Assembly (NCBI RefSeq): GCF_002939885.1
Contig: NZ_MDED01000014.1
Span: 1-64,000 of the forward strand
Length of the DNA stretch: 64,000 nt
Origin: Xanthomonas cucurbitae
Lineage (GTDB): Bacteria; Pseudomonadota; Gammaproteobacteria; Xanthomonadales; Xanthomonadaceae
Reading direction: 5' to 3'
Positions 27,553 to 39,533 of this stretch are shown piece by piece (position 1 is the stretch's first letter; each line of letters begins with the position of its first letter). The notes under the pieces are model-generated. The model worked only from the letters and a program-made list of their open reading frames with translations. It made no database searches and was not told where the DNA came from. A program made the translations under genes and the position numbers.

Positions 27553-29274
27553 TTACTTGGCGTTGGCCTGGATGATCTTGCTCGGCTGCTCGCCGTGCTG
27601 GCGGATCATCCACCACTGGATCAACAAGCCCAGACCGCCGTTGACCACCCAGTACAGCACCAGGCCGGCCGGCATGAAGGCCATCATGACGCCGAACACC
27701 AGCGGCATGAACTGCATCATCTTGGCCTGCATGGGGTCCATGCCCGGGGTCGGGGTCAGCTTCTGCGTCGCCCACATGATGGCGATGTTGAGCACCGGCA
27801 GGATGAAGTACGGGTCGCGCGCGGTCAGGTCCTGGATCCAGCCCAGCCAGGGCGCCTGGCGCAATTCCACCGATTCCACCAGCACCCAGTACAGCGCGAA
27901 GAAGATCGGCATCTGGATCAGCAGCGGCAGGCAGCCGCCCATCGGGTTGATCTTTTCCTTCTTGAACAGCTCCATCGTCGCCTGCTGGTACTTGACGCGA
28001 TCGTCGCCGTAGCGCTCCTTGAGCTGGGCCAGACGCGGCTGGAAGCGGCGCATCTTGGCACCAGATTTGTACTGCGCGGCCGACAGTGGATACAGCGCCA
28101 GACGCAGCAGCACCACCAGGCCGATGATAGCCCAGCCCCAGTTGTGCAGGAAGCTGTGCAGGTGGCTCAGCACCCAGAACAGGCCCTGGCCGATGATGGC
28201 CATGAGCGAGAAGCGGCTGTAGTCGACCACCCGGTCCAACCCCTTCACGTCTTCCTTGGCGATCTGGCTGACCAACTTGGGACCCACCCACAGGCGTGCC
28301 TCGGTGCTGGCGGTCTGGCCCGGCGCCACGGTGAAGGCCGGGCCACGCAGCTCGGCCACGTCGCGCGGGCCGTCCTGGGCCAGCACGTACAGCGAGGCCT
28401 GGTCCTTCTGCGGAATCCATGCGGTAAAGAAGTGGTGCTGCAGCAGCGCCACCCAGCCACCGGTGATCTGGCGGTTCAAACCGCCGTCGTCCATGTAGTC
28501 CTTGAACGCGCGGCGCTCATAGCCTTCCTGCGGGCTGTACCAGGTTGCCCCGTTGAAGCTGAAGGAGTCCGGGTTGGTCATGCCGCGGCTGAGGATGGTC
28601 GGCACCCGGCTCAGCTTGCGGAACACGTAGCCGTTCCACGCCGCACCGCTCTTGTTGATGACCTCGTCCTTGATCGAGATCGCATAGCGACCGCGTTCCA
28701 GGGTGAAGGTGCGGCGGATCGACACGCCGTTGGGGCCATTCCAGATGAACGGCACCACCAGGCTGTTCTGGCCCTTGGCCAGTGCGAAACTGCTACCCGG
28801 CTGTTCGGCGCGGAAGCCGCCCATGCCCGGCACCGGCGAGTGCTCGCTGGCCCAGCCGCTGGTGGCGTTGTACGGGTGCGCCGCATCTTCGGTCAGCAGG
28901 CTGACCGGTGCAGTGCCGTCCTTGGTCTGCGGAAACTGCAGCAGCTCGGCATCCAGCACGCTGCGGCCATCCAGCTTCAGGCGCAGCACGTCCGAGGTGA
29001 CGGTCACCACCGGCGCGGCACCGGCGGCGGCCGGCGTCGCCGTGGTGGTGCCGATGGACGGCACCGCGCCCGGGGCGCCGGCCTGCGGGATGGCCTGTGC
29101 GCTGGGCACGTTAGCGGGCGTGGCCGCCGCATCCGGATCGCGCGCGGCCGGCACCGATTGGGTGGCCACCGCAGCGGGTGCATTGGCGGCCGCCTTGTCC
29201 TTGCCCCACTCCATCCACAGCAGCGCCGCGACCATCAGCCAGGCAAAGATCAGGAAAACACGGGTCTGGTTCAT
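27553..29274 (-). CDS. yidC: Membrane protein insertase YidC
   Basis: A 573-residue inner membrane insertase that helps integrate membrane proteins with or without SecYEG. Helix 1 is at the N-terminus ([19 protein letters not shown]), followed by an alanine/proline-rich linker and a large periplasmic domain (about 80-350), as in gram-negative YidC. The C-terminal five-helix core holds the hydrophilic groove region; [21 protein letters not shown] is the conserved helix 3 hallmark. ATG 29274 lies 25 bases after the rnpA stop, so yidD, often found between them, is absent. Confidence 0.97.
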   Translation of the reverse strand: MNQTRVFLIFAWLMVAALLWMEWGKDKAAANAPAAVATQSVPAARDPDAAATPANVPSAQAIPQAGAPGAVPSIGTTTATPAAAGAAPVVTVTSDVLRLKLDGRSVLDAELLQFPQTKDGTAPVSLLTEDAAHPYNATSGWASEHSPVPGMGGFRAEQPGSSFALAKGQNSLVVPFIWNGPNGVSIRRTFTLERGRYAISIKDEVINKSGAAWNGYVFRKLSRVPTILSRGMTNPDSFSFNGATWYSPQEGYERRAFKDYMDDGGLNRQITGGWVALLQHHFFTAWIPQKDQASLYVLAQDGPRDVAELRGPAFTVAPGQTASTEARLWVGPKLVSQIAKEDVKGLDRVVDYSRFSLMAIIGQGLFWVLSHLHSFLHNWGWAIIGLVVLLRLALYPLSAAQYKSGAKMRRFQPRLAQLKERYGDDRVKYQQATMELFKKEKINPMGGCLPLLIQMPIFFALYWVLVESVELRQAPWLGWIQDLTARDPYFILPVLNIAIMWATQKLTPTPGMDPMQAKMMQFMPLVFGVMMAFMPAGLVLYWVVNGGLGLLIQWWMIRQHGEQPSKIIQANAK

Positions 29275-29299
29275 CGGGCAGCAACTCGCTCAGTCGGAA

Positions 29300-29737
29300 C
29301 TAGCGTTCCGGCTCTGTCGGGGAAAGGGAGGATGGGTGCATCGTCCTGGCGGGCGGCATTGTGCCGGGCGCAGCAGGCAGGGGCAATGCACCGGCACGGC
29401 GCAGCAGGCGCACGAAGGCATCGCGAATCTGTGGATTGGTCGCCTTGGCGGCTGCCGAACGCGCCACAATCACGTAATCGCCGCCGGCCAGTTCGGGCAA
29501 TAGATGGCGCATGGCATCGCGCAGTACGCGCTTGATGCGGTTACGACCCACCGCGCGGGTATCGACCTTGCGCGACACCGCCATGCCCAGGCGCGGCGGC
29601 GTGTCGCCGGTTCGCCAGTGCAGGCTGAGCAGCGGATCGGAGGTCCGACGCGCGGTGTCGAAGACAACCGTATATTGCGCACGCGTACGAACCCGCGCAG
29701 AGCGAGGAAATCGCCTGCACGGGTTCGATGCGTTCAC
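29300..29737 (-). CDS. rnpA: Ribonuclease P protein component
   Basis: A 145-residue basic protein that, with the RNase P RNA, trims tRNA 5' leaders. The RNR signature is clear: [15 protein letters not shown], with [10 protein letters not shown] as the central strand. The start is GTG at 29737 ([10 protein letters not shown]), which is where the family begins; there is no ATG in frame nearby that fits. The C-terminal 25 residues are a proline-rich tail beyond the usual 120 residues. It lies 38 bases downstream of rpmH, and the two are expected to be co-transcribed. Confidence 0.93.
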   Translation of the reverse strand: MNASNPCRRFPRSARVRTRAQYTVVFDTARRTSDPLLSLHWRTGDTPPRLGMAVSRKVDTRAVGRNRIKRVLRDAMRHLLPELAGGDYVIVARSAAAKATNPQIRDAFVRLLRRAGALPLPAAPGTMPPARTMHPSSLSPTEPER

Positions 29738-29775
29738 GGTAGGGACTGCCTCGGCCGCAGGGAGCGGCGCGGCAA

Positions 29776-29916
29776 TCAAGCGCTCAGGCGCTTGCGGCCC
29801 TTGGCGCGGCGGCGAGCCAGGATCTTGCGGCCGTCGGCGGTTGCCATACGTGCACGGAAACCATGGTCGCGTGCTCGCTTCAGGTTGCTGGGTTGGAAAG
29901 TACGCTTGGTGGCCAT
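29776..29916 (-). CDS. rpmH: 50S ribosomal protein L34
   Basis: A 46-residue highly basic protein of the large ribosomal subunit, too short for most gene callers. It starts [20 protein letters not shown] and ends [11 protein letters not shown], the textbook L34 pattern. ATG 29916 is at the head of the leftward rpmH-rnpA-yidC-mnmE series. The promoter should lie in the dnaA-rpmH spacer, where DnaA-box-like sites also occur. Confidence 0.97.
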
Positions 29917-30021
29917 GGGGCCCTCTGCATGAATGGAAACGGTGAACCGGCAATTTTAGACGCCTGATCCAGGCCAGGTCAACTACCCGCTTGCGCGGCC
30001 GCGATGCACATGACCGCAGCC

Positions 30022-30042
30022 TGTGGATGGATCTGTGAATAA
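30022..30042. promoter_or_regulatory. DnaA-box-like pair upstream of dnaA
   Basis: TGTGGATGG (30022-30030, two mismatches to TGTGGATAA) and TGTGAATAA (30034-30042, fits TGTGNATAA) lie in the same orientation about 115 bases before dnaA. They may serve dnaA autoregulation. Confidence 0.55.
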
Positions 30043-30155
30043 GTCTGGGAAAAGCCGGCCTGCGGTGCTAGGCTGGTCCATCCTTTTTTCACTTCCGGGC
30101 TGCGTGCACGGCGCCTTGCTGCGCGCCGCAGCCAGCAATCGATGATGACACTTTG

Positions 30156-31484
30156 ATGGATGCTTGGCCCCGCTGTCTGGAACGTCTCGAAGCCGAATTT
30201 CCGCCCGAGGACGTGCACACCTGGTTGAAACCCCTGCAAGCCGAAGACCGCGGCGACAGCATCGTGCTGTATGCGCCCAATGCCTTCATCGTGGATCAGG
30301 TACGCGAGCGCTACCTGCCGCGCATCCGGGAGCTATTGGCGTATTTCGCCGGCGCCGGCGAGGTTGCGCTGGCGGTGGGCTCGCGTCCGCGCGCGCCGGA
30401 GCCGGTGGCTGCACCAACGGCGGCGGCCAGCGCAGCGGTTGCCGCGCCGATCGTGCCGTTCGCCGGCAACCTGGATTCGCACTACACCTTCGCCAATTTC
30501 GTCGAAGGCCGCAGCAACCAACTCGGGCTGGCGGCGGCGATACAGGCCGCGCAGAAGCCCGGCGACCGCGCGCACAACCCGTTGCTGCTGTATGGCAGCA
30601 CCGGCCTGGGCAAGACGCACCTGATGTTCGCCGCCGGCAACGCGTTGCGCCAGGCCAACCCGGCCGCCAAGGTGATGTACCTGCGTTCGGAACAGTTCTT
30701 CAGTGCCATGATCCGGGCGCTGCAGGACAAGGCGATGGACCAGTTCAAGCGCCAGTTCCAGCAGATCGATGCGTTGCTGATCGACGACATCCAGTTCTTC
30801 GCCGGCAAGGACCGCACGCAGGAAGAGTTCTTCCACACCTTCAACGCGCTGTTCGATGGCCGCCAGCAGATCATCCTGACCTGCGACCGCTACCCGCGCG
30901 AGGTCGAGGGCCTGGAACCACGGCTGAAATCGCGCCTGGCGTGGGGCCTGTCGGTGGCGATCGACCCCCCGGATTTCGAGACCCGCGCGGCCATCGTGCT
31001 GGCCAAGGCGCGCGAACGCGGCGCCGAGATTCCCGACGACGTGGCCTTCCTGATCGCCAAGAAGATGCGTTCCAACGTGCGCGACCTGGAAGGCGCGCTC
31101 AACACGCTGGTGGCGCGCGCCAACTTCACCGGGCGCGCAATCACGGTGGAATTCGCCCAGGAGACCCTGCGCGACCTGCTGCGAGCCCAGCAACAGGCGA
31201 TCGGCATCCCCAACATCCAGAAGACCGTGGCCGACTACTACGGCCTGCAGATGAAGGATCTGCTGTCCAAGCGCCGCACCCGCTCGCTGGCGCGGCCGCG
31301 CCAGGTGGCCATGGCGTTGGCCAAGGAACTCACCGAACACAGCTTGCCCGAGATCGGCGATGCCTTCGCCGGCCGCGACCACACCACCGTGCTGCATGCC
31401 TGCCGTCAGATTCGCACCTTGATGGAGGCCGACGGCAAGCTGCGCGAGGACTGGGAAAAGCTGATTCGCAAGCTCAGCGAGTGA
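30156..31484 (+). CDS. dnaA: Chromosomal replication initiator DnaA
   Basis: A 442-residue AAA+ ATPase that binds DnaA boxes and melts the origin. Domain I (1-80) mediates DnaB contact, domain II is a short alanine/proline linker (about 85-105), domain III has Walker [10 protein letters not shown], Walker [10 protein letters not shown] and sensor regions, and domain IV (from about 350) is the DNA-binding helix-turn-helix with [14 protein letters not shown]. The start is ATG 30156 ([11 protein letters not shown]); the in-frame TTG directly before it is not needed. It is divergent from rpmH and followed by dnaN. Confidence 0.98.
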   Translation: MDAWPRCLERLEAEFPPEDVHTWLKPLQAEDRGDSIVLYAPNAFIVDQVRERYLPRIRELLAYFAGAGEVALAVGSRPRAPEPVAAPTAAASAAVAAPIVPFAGNLDSHYTFANFVEGRSNQLGLAAAIQAAQKPGDRAHNPLLLYGSTGLGKTHLMFAAGNALRQANPAAKVMYLRSEQFFSAMIRALQDKAMDQFKRQFQQIDALLIDDIQFFAGKDRTQEEFFHTFNALFDGRQQIILTCDRYPREVEGLEPRLKSRLAWGLSVAIDPPDFETRAAIVLAKARERGAEIPDDVAFLIAKKMRSNVRDLEGALNTLVARANFTGRAITVEFAQETLRDLLRAQQQAIGIPNIQKTVADYYGLQMKDLLSKRRTRSLARPRQVAMALAKELTEHSLPEIGDAFAGRDHTTVLHACRQIRTLMEADGKLREDWEKLIRKLSE

Positions 31485-31759
31485 GGCAAGGGCGGCCTTC
31501 CCGCCGGGCTTGGAAAAAAGCGTGGATGAGTTGGTACTAAATGCGGGAGAATCTGTGGATAAAGAGGCTTGCGGCGGCGAACGCAAAAGTATCCACAGGT
31601 TTTCCCACCGCCCCAGGCTGACTAGTCCAATGGGTTTGTGGGTCTGAAAAGTCTTTGGAAACAAGAATTTAGAGTGGTTGTCCGCAGAAAACGGCCCTAC
31701 CATCACCACCAAGCTTTTGATTTATTCCACATCTTTAAAGCATAGGGGCACGGAACCAC
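31485..31759. other. oriC: dnaA-dnaN spacer, candidate origin (oriC)
   Basis: This 275-base spacer carries a perfect DnaA box TGTGGATAA (31554-31562), a one-mismatch box GTATCCACA in opposite orientation (31589-31597), and a lower-GC tract (31621-31740, about 42% G+C by count) ending in TTGATTTATTCCACATCTTT before dnaN. The dnaA-dnaN spacer is the usual oriC position in many bacteria. A second box-containing AT-rich region lies between dnaN and recF, so the exact unwinding site is open. Confidence 0.7.
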
Positions 31760-32860
31760 ATGCGTTTCACACTGCAACGCGAAGCCTTCCTCAAGCCGTT
31801 GGCCCAGGTGGTCAATGTGGTCGAACGACGTCAGACCTTGCCGGTGCTGGCGAACTTGCTGGTGCAGGTGCGGCAGGGGCAACTGTCGCTCACCGGTACC
31901 GACCTGGAAGTGGAGATGATCTCCCGTACCCTGGTCGAGGACGCACAGGACGGCGAAACCACGATCCCGGCGCGCAAACTGTTCGATATCCTGCGCGCAC
32001 TGCCCGACGGCAGCCGGGTGACCGTGTCCCAGAATGGGGACAAGGTCACCGTGCAAGCCGGGCGCAGTCGGTTCACATTGGCCACCCTGCCCTCGAATGA
32101 CTTCCCGTCGGTGGACGAGGTAGAAGCCACCGAGCGCGTCGCCGTGCCGGAAGCCGGGTTGAAGGAGTTGATCGAACGCACCGCGTTTGCCATGGCCCAG
32201 CAGGACGTGCGGTATTACCTCAATGGATTGCTATTCGACCTACGCGACGGCCTGCTGCGCTGCGTGGCCACCGATGGTCATCGCCTGGCACTGTGCGAGA
32301 CCGAGCTGGAGAACGCTGGCGGTGCCAAGCGGCAGATCATCGTGCCGCGCAAGGGCGTCACCGAACTGCAGCGCCTGCTGGAAGGCGCGGACCGCGAGGT
32401 TGAGCTGGAAGTGGGCCGCAGCCATATCCGCGTCAAGCGCGGCGATGTCACGTTTACGTCCAAGCTGATCGATGGCCGTTTTCCGGACTACGAAACGGTG
32501 GTTCCAATTGGTGCCGATCGCGAGGTCAAGGTGGATCGTGAAGCGCTGCGTGCGGCATTGCAGCGTGCGGCGATCCTGTCCAACGAAAAGTACAGGGGTG
32601 TCCGCGTCGAAGTGTCGCCCGGCCAGCTGAAGATCAGCGCACACAACCCGGAGCAGGAAGAAGCGCAGGAAGAAATCGAAGCCGACACCAAGGTGGATGA
32701 TCTGGCCATCGGCTTCAACGTGAATTACCTGCTGGATGCCTTGTCTGCATTGCGCGACGAACATGTCGTGATCCAGCTGCGCGATGCCAATTCGTCCGCG
32801 CTGGTCCGCGAGGCGAGCAGCGCGAAATCCCGTCATGTGGTGATGCCGCTGCGGTTGTGA
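31760..32860 (+). CDS. dnaN: DNA polymerase III beta sliding clamp
   Basis: A 366-residue ring-forming processivity clamp with three similar domains (about 1-120, 130-245, 246-366). Conserved stretches include PVLANLLVQV, DGHRLALCE and the C-terminal MPLRL, which ends at the hydrophobic partner-binding pocket. ATG 31760 begins MRFTLQREAFLKPL. An intrinsic terminator lies 27 bases past its stop, and 810 bases separate it from recF, so recF is not simply co-transcribed here. Confidence 0.98.
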   Translation: MRFTLQREAFLKPLAQVVNVVERRQTLPVLANLLVQVRQGQLSLTGTDLEVEMISRTLVEDAQDGETTIPARKLFDILRALPDGSRVTVSQNGDKVTVQAGRSRFTLATLPSNDFPSVDEVEATERVAVPEAGLKELIERTAFAMAQQDVRYYLNGLLFDLRDGLLRCVATDGHRLALCETELENAGGAKRQIIVPRKGVTELQRLLEGADREVELEVGRSHIRVKRGDVTFTSKLIDGRFPDYETVVPIGADREVKVDREALRAALQRAAILSNEKYRGVRVEVSPGQLKISAHNPEQEEAQEEIEADTKVDDLAIGFNVNYLLDALSALRDEHVVIQLRDANSSALVREASSAKSRHVVMPLRL

Positions 32861-32865
32861 CCTGC

Positions 32866-32881
32866 GGTTCCACGTGGAACA
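32866..32881. promoter_or_regulatory. parS: parS site (ParB binding), dnaN 3' side
   Basis: GGTTCCACGTGGAACA contains the perfect 14-bp palindrome GTTCCACGTGGAAC (32867-32880), the core of the parS consensus bound by chromosomal ParB in pseudomonads and relatives. Its position 6 bases after dnaN and near the origin is where parS sites cluster. Confidence 0.85.
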
Positions 32882-32886
32882 CGAAG

Positions 32887-32908
32887 CCCGGCAGATGCCG
32901 GGTTTTTT
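32887..32908 (+). terminator. Rho-independent terminator of dnaN
   Basis: CCCGGCA (32887-32893) pairs with TGCCGGG (32896-32902) and is followed by six T (32903-32908), a classic intrinsic terminator 27 bases after the dnaN stop. Confidence 0.9.
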
Positions 32909-33670
32909 GTTGGACAGATAACGGCTGGGTTGTGGGGGCGGATGTTTGTGGTGTGGTGTCGGTTGCATACAGCGCTTGTGCACGGGATGACAGGTTGCAC
33001 CATCCAGGTCGCAACTCCGCACCGGTCCGGCAACGCGGAGGCACCGGCATACGATTGTTGATTGCGCCGTCGGTAGAGCGGCTGCGAATCATCAGGATCA
33101 TTCGGAAGCAGGGTGCGAGCTGAACGTGGCGAATCGCTGATGACGTGGTCATCGCCGCGTGTCCGGCGATCGACACCGAAGTGACTTTACCGACGTTTAC
33201 GCCAAAAGCGCAGCTATCTAAAAATCTCTGAGACGGCCACCTACCGCCGAGTTCGAATCAAGCCGCTGTTGTGGATGTGAATTCATTCATGTAGCTGCCG
33301 CCTCCGTTCCGAGATGACTGTTTGTCTGGCGCGTGGCTCGAAATCCAGTTATGCACACGCTCCTCTGCTTTTAAATCTATAAATAACTTAAGAGCTTTGT
33401 GGTGATGGTAGACGTAGATTTCGCCGAAAAGTAGGTTAAGTCATTGTTCTAAAAGTACTTTAATGGCTTGAAACCCTGTGGTTTGGAGCCCGTCTTCCCC
33501 GTAGGAACCTGTGCATAAGGCAGTCGGCGGCCAAGACAGCGCTTTTTGTCCACATGTTATCCCCAACAAGCCAGCCGGACCCGGGCGCATGTCCTCCCCA
33601 CGGCTCGAAGCGATCACGTATGCTGCGCACCGACCGGGATGCCGGATCCCATCCCGGAGCGCAGGTCTCG
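32909..33670. other. AT-rich dnaN-recF spacer with DnaA-box-like sites
   Basis: No gene is supported in this 760-base spacer. Bases 33361-33480 have only 43 G/C in 120 (36%), far below the surrounding DNA. DnaA-box-like nonamers flank the patch: TGTGGATGT (33270-33278), TTATGCACA (33349-33357), TGTGCATAA (33510-33518), TTGTCCACA (33546-33554) and TTATCCCCA (33557-33565). The second and third fit TTATNCACA exactly, and the last two are one base off. This is a candidate DnaA-dependent unwinding or regulatory region. No frame of length or family was recognised. Confidence 0.65.
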
Positions 33671-34777
33671 ATGCACGTCGTTAGGCTATCCATCCACCGT
33701 CTTCGCCGCTTCGAGTCGGTCGAGTTCCATCCTGCGGCAGGATTGAATCTGCTGACGGGCGACAACGGAGCCGGCAAGACCAGTGTGCTGGAGGCTTTGC
33801 ACCTGATGGCCTATGGGCGCAGTTTTCGTGGACGTGTCCGCGATGGCCTGATTCGCCAGGGCGCGTTGGACCTGGAGGTATTTGTCGAATGGAGCGAGCG
33901 GTCCACCGGGCCACTGGCGCGTACCCGGCGCGCAGGCCTGCGTCACAGCGGGCAGGAATGGACGGGCCGGCTGGACGGTGAAGATGTGGCGCAGCTTGGC
34001 GCATTGTGTGCCGCCCTGGCAGTGGTGACGTTCGAGCCAGGTAGCCATGTGCTGATTAGCGGTGGGGGCGAGCCGCGGCGTCGTTTCCTGGACTGGGGCC
34101 TGTTCCACGTGGAACCCGACTTCCTGGCCCTGTGGCGGCGTTATGCGCGCGCGCTCAAGCAACGCAACGCATTACTGAAGCAGGGCGCGCAGCCAAGCTT
34201 GCTGGACGCCTGGGACCATGAACTGGCCGACTCCGGCGAAGCGCTCACCTCGCGCCGCCAGCGCTACCTCGATCGTCTGCAGGAGCGGCTGGTTCCCGTT
34301 GCCACGGCCATCGCCCCCAGCCTCGGGCTTACGGCGCTGACCTTCGCGCCGGGCTGGAAGCGCCACGAGCTCTCACTGGCCGATGCGCTCCTGCTGGCAC
34401 GCGATCGCGATCGGCAGAACGGCTATACCTCGCAGGGCCCGCATCGCGCTGATTGGTCCCCCACATTCGACCTGCTGCCGGGCAAGGACGCCCTGTCGCG
34501 CGGCCAGGCCAAGCTCACTGCTTTGGCCTGTCTGCTCGCGCAGGCCGAGGATTTCGCCCACGAGCGTGGCGAGTGGCCGGTGATCGCGCTGGACGACCTG
34601 GGGTCGGAACTAGACCGGCATCACCAGGCCCAGGTGCTGCAGCGCTTGGCGCAGGCACCTGCCCAGGTGTTGATGACGGCCACCGAACTGCCGCCAGGCC
34701 TGGCGGCATCGCAGAGTGTGCTACATCGGTTTCACGTGGAACACGGGCAGTTGACTGCAGCAGCAGTCCCGATCTGA
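33671..34777 (+). CDS. recF: DNA replication and repair protein RecF
   Basis: A 368-residue ABC-type ATPase that loads RecA at gaps together with RecO and RecR. Walker A is GDNGAGKTS, the ABC signature is LSRGQAKL, and Walker B is IALDDLGSELD. Start ATG 33671 (MHVVRLSIHRLRRF) matches the family; a longer frame to 33554 would run into the DnaA-box region. Two parS-like palindromes lie inside the coding sequence, the first encoding LFHVEPD and the second encoding RFHVEHG. Confidence 0.96.
   Translation: MHVVRLSIHRLRRFESVEFHPAAGLNLLTGDNGAGKTSVLEALHLMAYGRSFRGRVRDGLIRQGALDLEVFVEWSERSTGPLARTRRAGLRHSGQEWTGRLDGEDVAQLGALCAALAVVTFEPGSHVLISGGGEPRRRFLDWGLFHVEPDFLALWRRYARALKQRNALLKQGAQPSLLDAWDHELADSGEALTSRRQRYLDRLQERLVPVATAIAPSLGLTALTFAPGWKRHELSLADALLLARDRDRQNGYTSQGPHRADWSPTFDLLPGKDALSRGQAKLTALACLLAQAEDFAHERGEWPVIALDDLGSELDRHHQAQVLQRLAQAPAQVLMTATELPPGLAASQSVLHRFHVEHGQLTAAAVPI
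34101..34116. promoter_or_regulatory. parS: parS site inside recF
   Basis: TGTTCCACGTGGAACC is an exact match to the pseudomonad-type parS 16-mer. It lies in the recF coding frame, where it encodes LFHVEP, showing that the DNA site is kept together with the protein sequence. Confidence 0.9.
34728..34743. promoter_or_regulatory. parS: parS site near the recF 3' end
   Basis: GGTTTCACGTGGAACA matches the general parS form TGTTNCACGTGRAACA except at the first base. It is the third site within 1.9 kb and also encodes FHVE in frame. Confidence 0.8.
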
Positions 34778-34804
34778 GGTCAACGGCCCAGGCGGGCCGA
34801 CTGG

Positions 34805-37335
<2,531 letters not shown>

Positions 37336-37402
37336 GCCGCCGTTGTCGTACGCGCGCAGCGCGACAGTGCTGCGTCGGCGATGCGGTGTTCGCAGGACGA
37401 CG

Positions 37403-38239
37403 ATGCGCACAGATCTCCCCCCTCCCCCGGCGCCATCCGGTGCCGCCGGCAAGCCGCCGCTGCTGCCCGCGTTGCTCGGGTTCGGCATCGATGCGCTGAT
37501 CGCCATCGGCCTGTTGCTGGGCCTGAGCGTGGCCGGTTTCGCGCTATGGGGCGCGCTGCGCGGCCTGGAACATGTGCAGGCCGCCAAGGCGCAGGGCCTG
37601 ACGCCCTCGCCCGCCGAGGTCATGGCCGCGATCGGCCAGCCCGGGGTGATGGTGCAATTGCTCACCGCACTGGTCAGCACGGCCACCCCGGCGGTACTGC
37701 TGTATTACTGGCGCCGCCGCGCAAGCGCGAGCGAGCGGGCGTCCTCGCGCGCTGCGACGTGCCGCGCCGCCACCTGGGGCTGGACAGCATTGATCGCCGC
37801 CGCGGTCTTCCTGCTCAGCAACCTGGTCAGCGTGGCGGCCTCGGCCCTGGGCATCAAGCCGGTGCCGACCAACCTGCCGCTGATGGAAGAAGCCATCCAG
37901 CAATGGCCACTGGCGCTGACAGTGTTTGCGGTACTGATCGCGCCCGCGTACGAAGAACTGCTGTTCCGACGGGTGCTGTTCGGCCGCCTGCTGGCCGCCG
38001 GCCGTCCCTGGCTGGGCATTGTGCTCAGCGGTGTGTTGTTCGCGCTGGTGCATGAGGTGCCCGGCATCAGTGGCAATGGCCCTGCCGCCATCGTCCAGCT
38101 GTGGCTGGTCTACGGCAGCATGGGCGCGGCATTTGCGTGGTTGTACTGGCGCACCGGCACCTTGTGGGCGCCCATCGCGGCCCACGGCATCAACAATGCC
38201 ACTGCCCTGGCGGCGTTGTACTTCTTCGGCTTCGGCTGA
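37403..38239 (+). CDS. CPBP-family intramembrane metalloprotease
   Basis: A 278-residue protein with about seven to eight hydrophobic helices. The CPBP (CAAX/Abi) motifs are complete: EE at 184-185 with Arg189 (YEELLFRR), His217 in FALVHEV, and His261-x3-Asn265 in AHGINNAT. The family includes Rce1-type CAAX proteases and bacteriocin immunity proteins. The N-terminal 20 residues are proline-rich and cytoplasmic. ATG 37403 has AGGA six bases upstream, so it is preferred to 37343. It follows gyrB closely and may be partly co-transcribed. The substrate is unknown. Confidence 0.85.
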   Translation: MRTDLPPPPAPSGAAGKPPLLPALLGFGIDALIAIGLLLGLSVAGFALWGALRGLEHVQAAKAQGLTPSPAEVMAAIGQPGVMVQLLTALVSTATPAVLLYYWRRRASASERASSRAATCRAATWGWTALIAAAVFLLSNLVSVAASALGIKPVPTNLPLMEEAIQQWPLALTVFAVLIAPAYEELLFRRVLFGRLLAAGRPWLGIVLSGVLFALVHEVPGISGNGPAAIVQLWLVYGSMGAAFAWLYWRTGTLWAPIAAHGINNATALAALYFFGFG

Positions 38240-38444
38240 GCCTGACCATCGCACCGGCACGCCTCCGGCCCACGGTGTGCAGCCGGTGACCGGCATGCAG
38301 GCATCGATCGCGCGCGCCGGATTCGGTGCGGCATCTGTCCGCACCGGACGACCGCTGACCATGTTTTGACGGGCATTCCAGCTCGCTTGACGAAAAGTTA
38401 AGACGAGCCTGCCAAAATGGCCCTCAGCGTGACAGGGGGATCCA

Positions 38445-39251
38445 ATGAAAGCCAAGTTGTTGATCGTTGTTGCCGTCCTCGCATTGACGGCATGTGCCAC
38501 TGCGACCTCGCCGACCGGCCGTCGCCAGGTGGTGGGAGGCGTGTCCCAGGAACAGCTTGACCAGCTGGGTGCGCAGTCGTTCGCGCAGACCAAGGCCAAG
38601 GAGAAGGTCAGCACCGATGGCAGGCAGAACGCCTACGTGCAATGCGTGGTCGGTGCGCTGGTGGCGCAACTGCCGCCGCAATGGCGCCAGACCAACTGGG
38701 AAACCGCGCTGTTCGTCGATGACGAGGCCAACGCGTTCGCCCTGCCCGGCGGCAAGGTCGGCGTCAACACCGGCATCTTCACCGTGGCCAAGACCCAGGA
38801 CCAACTGGCGGCGGTGCTCGGGCACGAGATCGGCCATGTGATCTCGCGGCATCACGAAGAACGCATCACCCGCCAGCTCGGTGCGCAGACCGGGCTGGGC
38901 ATCATTGGAGCCCTGGCTGGTGCGGCGTACGGCGACGGGGCGGCCAGTGCCGTCAACCAGGTCGGGGGTATGACCGCTCAGACAGTATTCCTCTTACCCG
39001 GCTCGCGTACCCAGGAAAGCGAGGCTGACATCGTCGGGCAGCGGCTGATGGCGCAGGCCGGGTTCGATCCAGCCCAGGCGGTCACGCTGTGGCAGAACAT
39101 GATGGCCGCCAGTGGCAATCGTCAGCCGCAGTGGCTGTCCACCCATCCCGATCCGACCAACCGCATCCGCGAGCTGCAGGCCGACGTCGGCCAGTTACAG
39201 CCTGTCTATCAGCAGGCACGCCAGGCAGGGCGTCAACCGAAGTGCGGTTAG
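38445..39251 (+). CDS. M48-family metalloprotease lipoprotein
   Basis: A 268-residue lipoprotein related to LoiP/YcaL/BepA-type envelope quality-control proteases. The lipobox is LTAC with Cys17, so it is membrane-anchored, probably in the outer membrane. Zinc is held by HEIGH at 127-131 and the third ligand in ESEAD at 191-195. A downstream STHPDPTNRI segment is typical of the group. ATG 38445 follows a run of five G that makes a good ribosome site. It appears monocistronic, with about 200 bases before and 280 after it. Confidence 0.88.
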   Translation: MKAKLLIVVAVLALTACATATSPTGRRQVVGGVSQEQLDQLGAQSFAQTKAKEKVSTDGRQNAYVQCVVGALVAQLPPQWRQTNWETALFVDDEANAFALPGGKVGVNTGIFTVAKTQDQLAAVLGHEIGHVISRHHEERITRQLGAQTGLGIIGALAGAAYGDGAASAVNQVGGMTAQTVFLLPGSRTQESEADIVGQRLMAQAGFDPAQAVTLWQNMMAASGNRQPQWLSTHPDPTNRIRELQADVGQLQPVYQQARQAGRQPKCG

Positions 39252-39533
39252 ACACCGTGCCGGGCGGCGCGGTGTTCGAAGACGCGGGGCCGCGCCGATC
39301 CGCAGACGCGGCAGCCGGAGGGCTCAGGACCTCGTCCGCGTCGCATCTACTCGCTGCCTGCTGGCGACCGTTAGCCTTGCTCAACAACTGTCACATTGCA
39401 CAATTGCCGCAGCACAGCATGGGAACCGTTTTCGGGAACTGAGACTTTCTGCTAAGTTTGCCGGCTCAGATTTTTCGTACAGCGTCCATTCCGCTTTTCG
39501 TACCGCCACACGGCGGCTCGTCCGAGGTGAATC

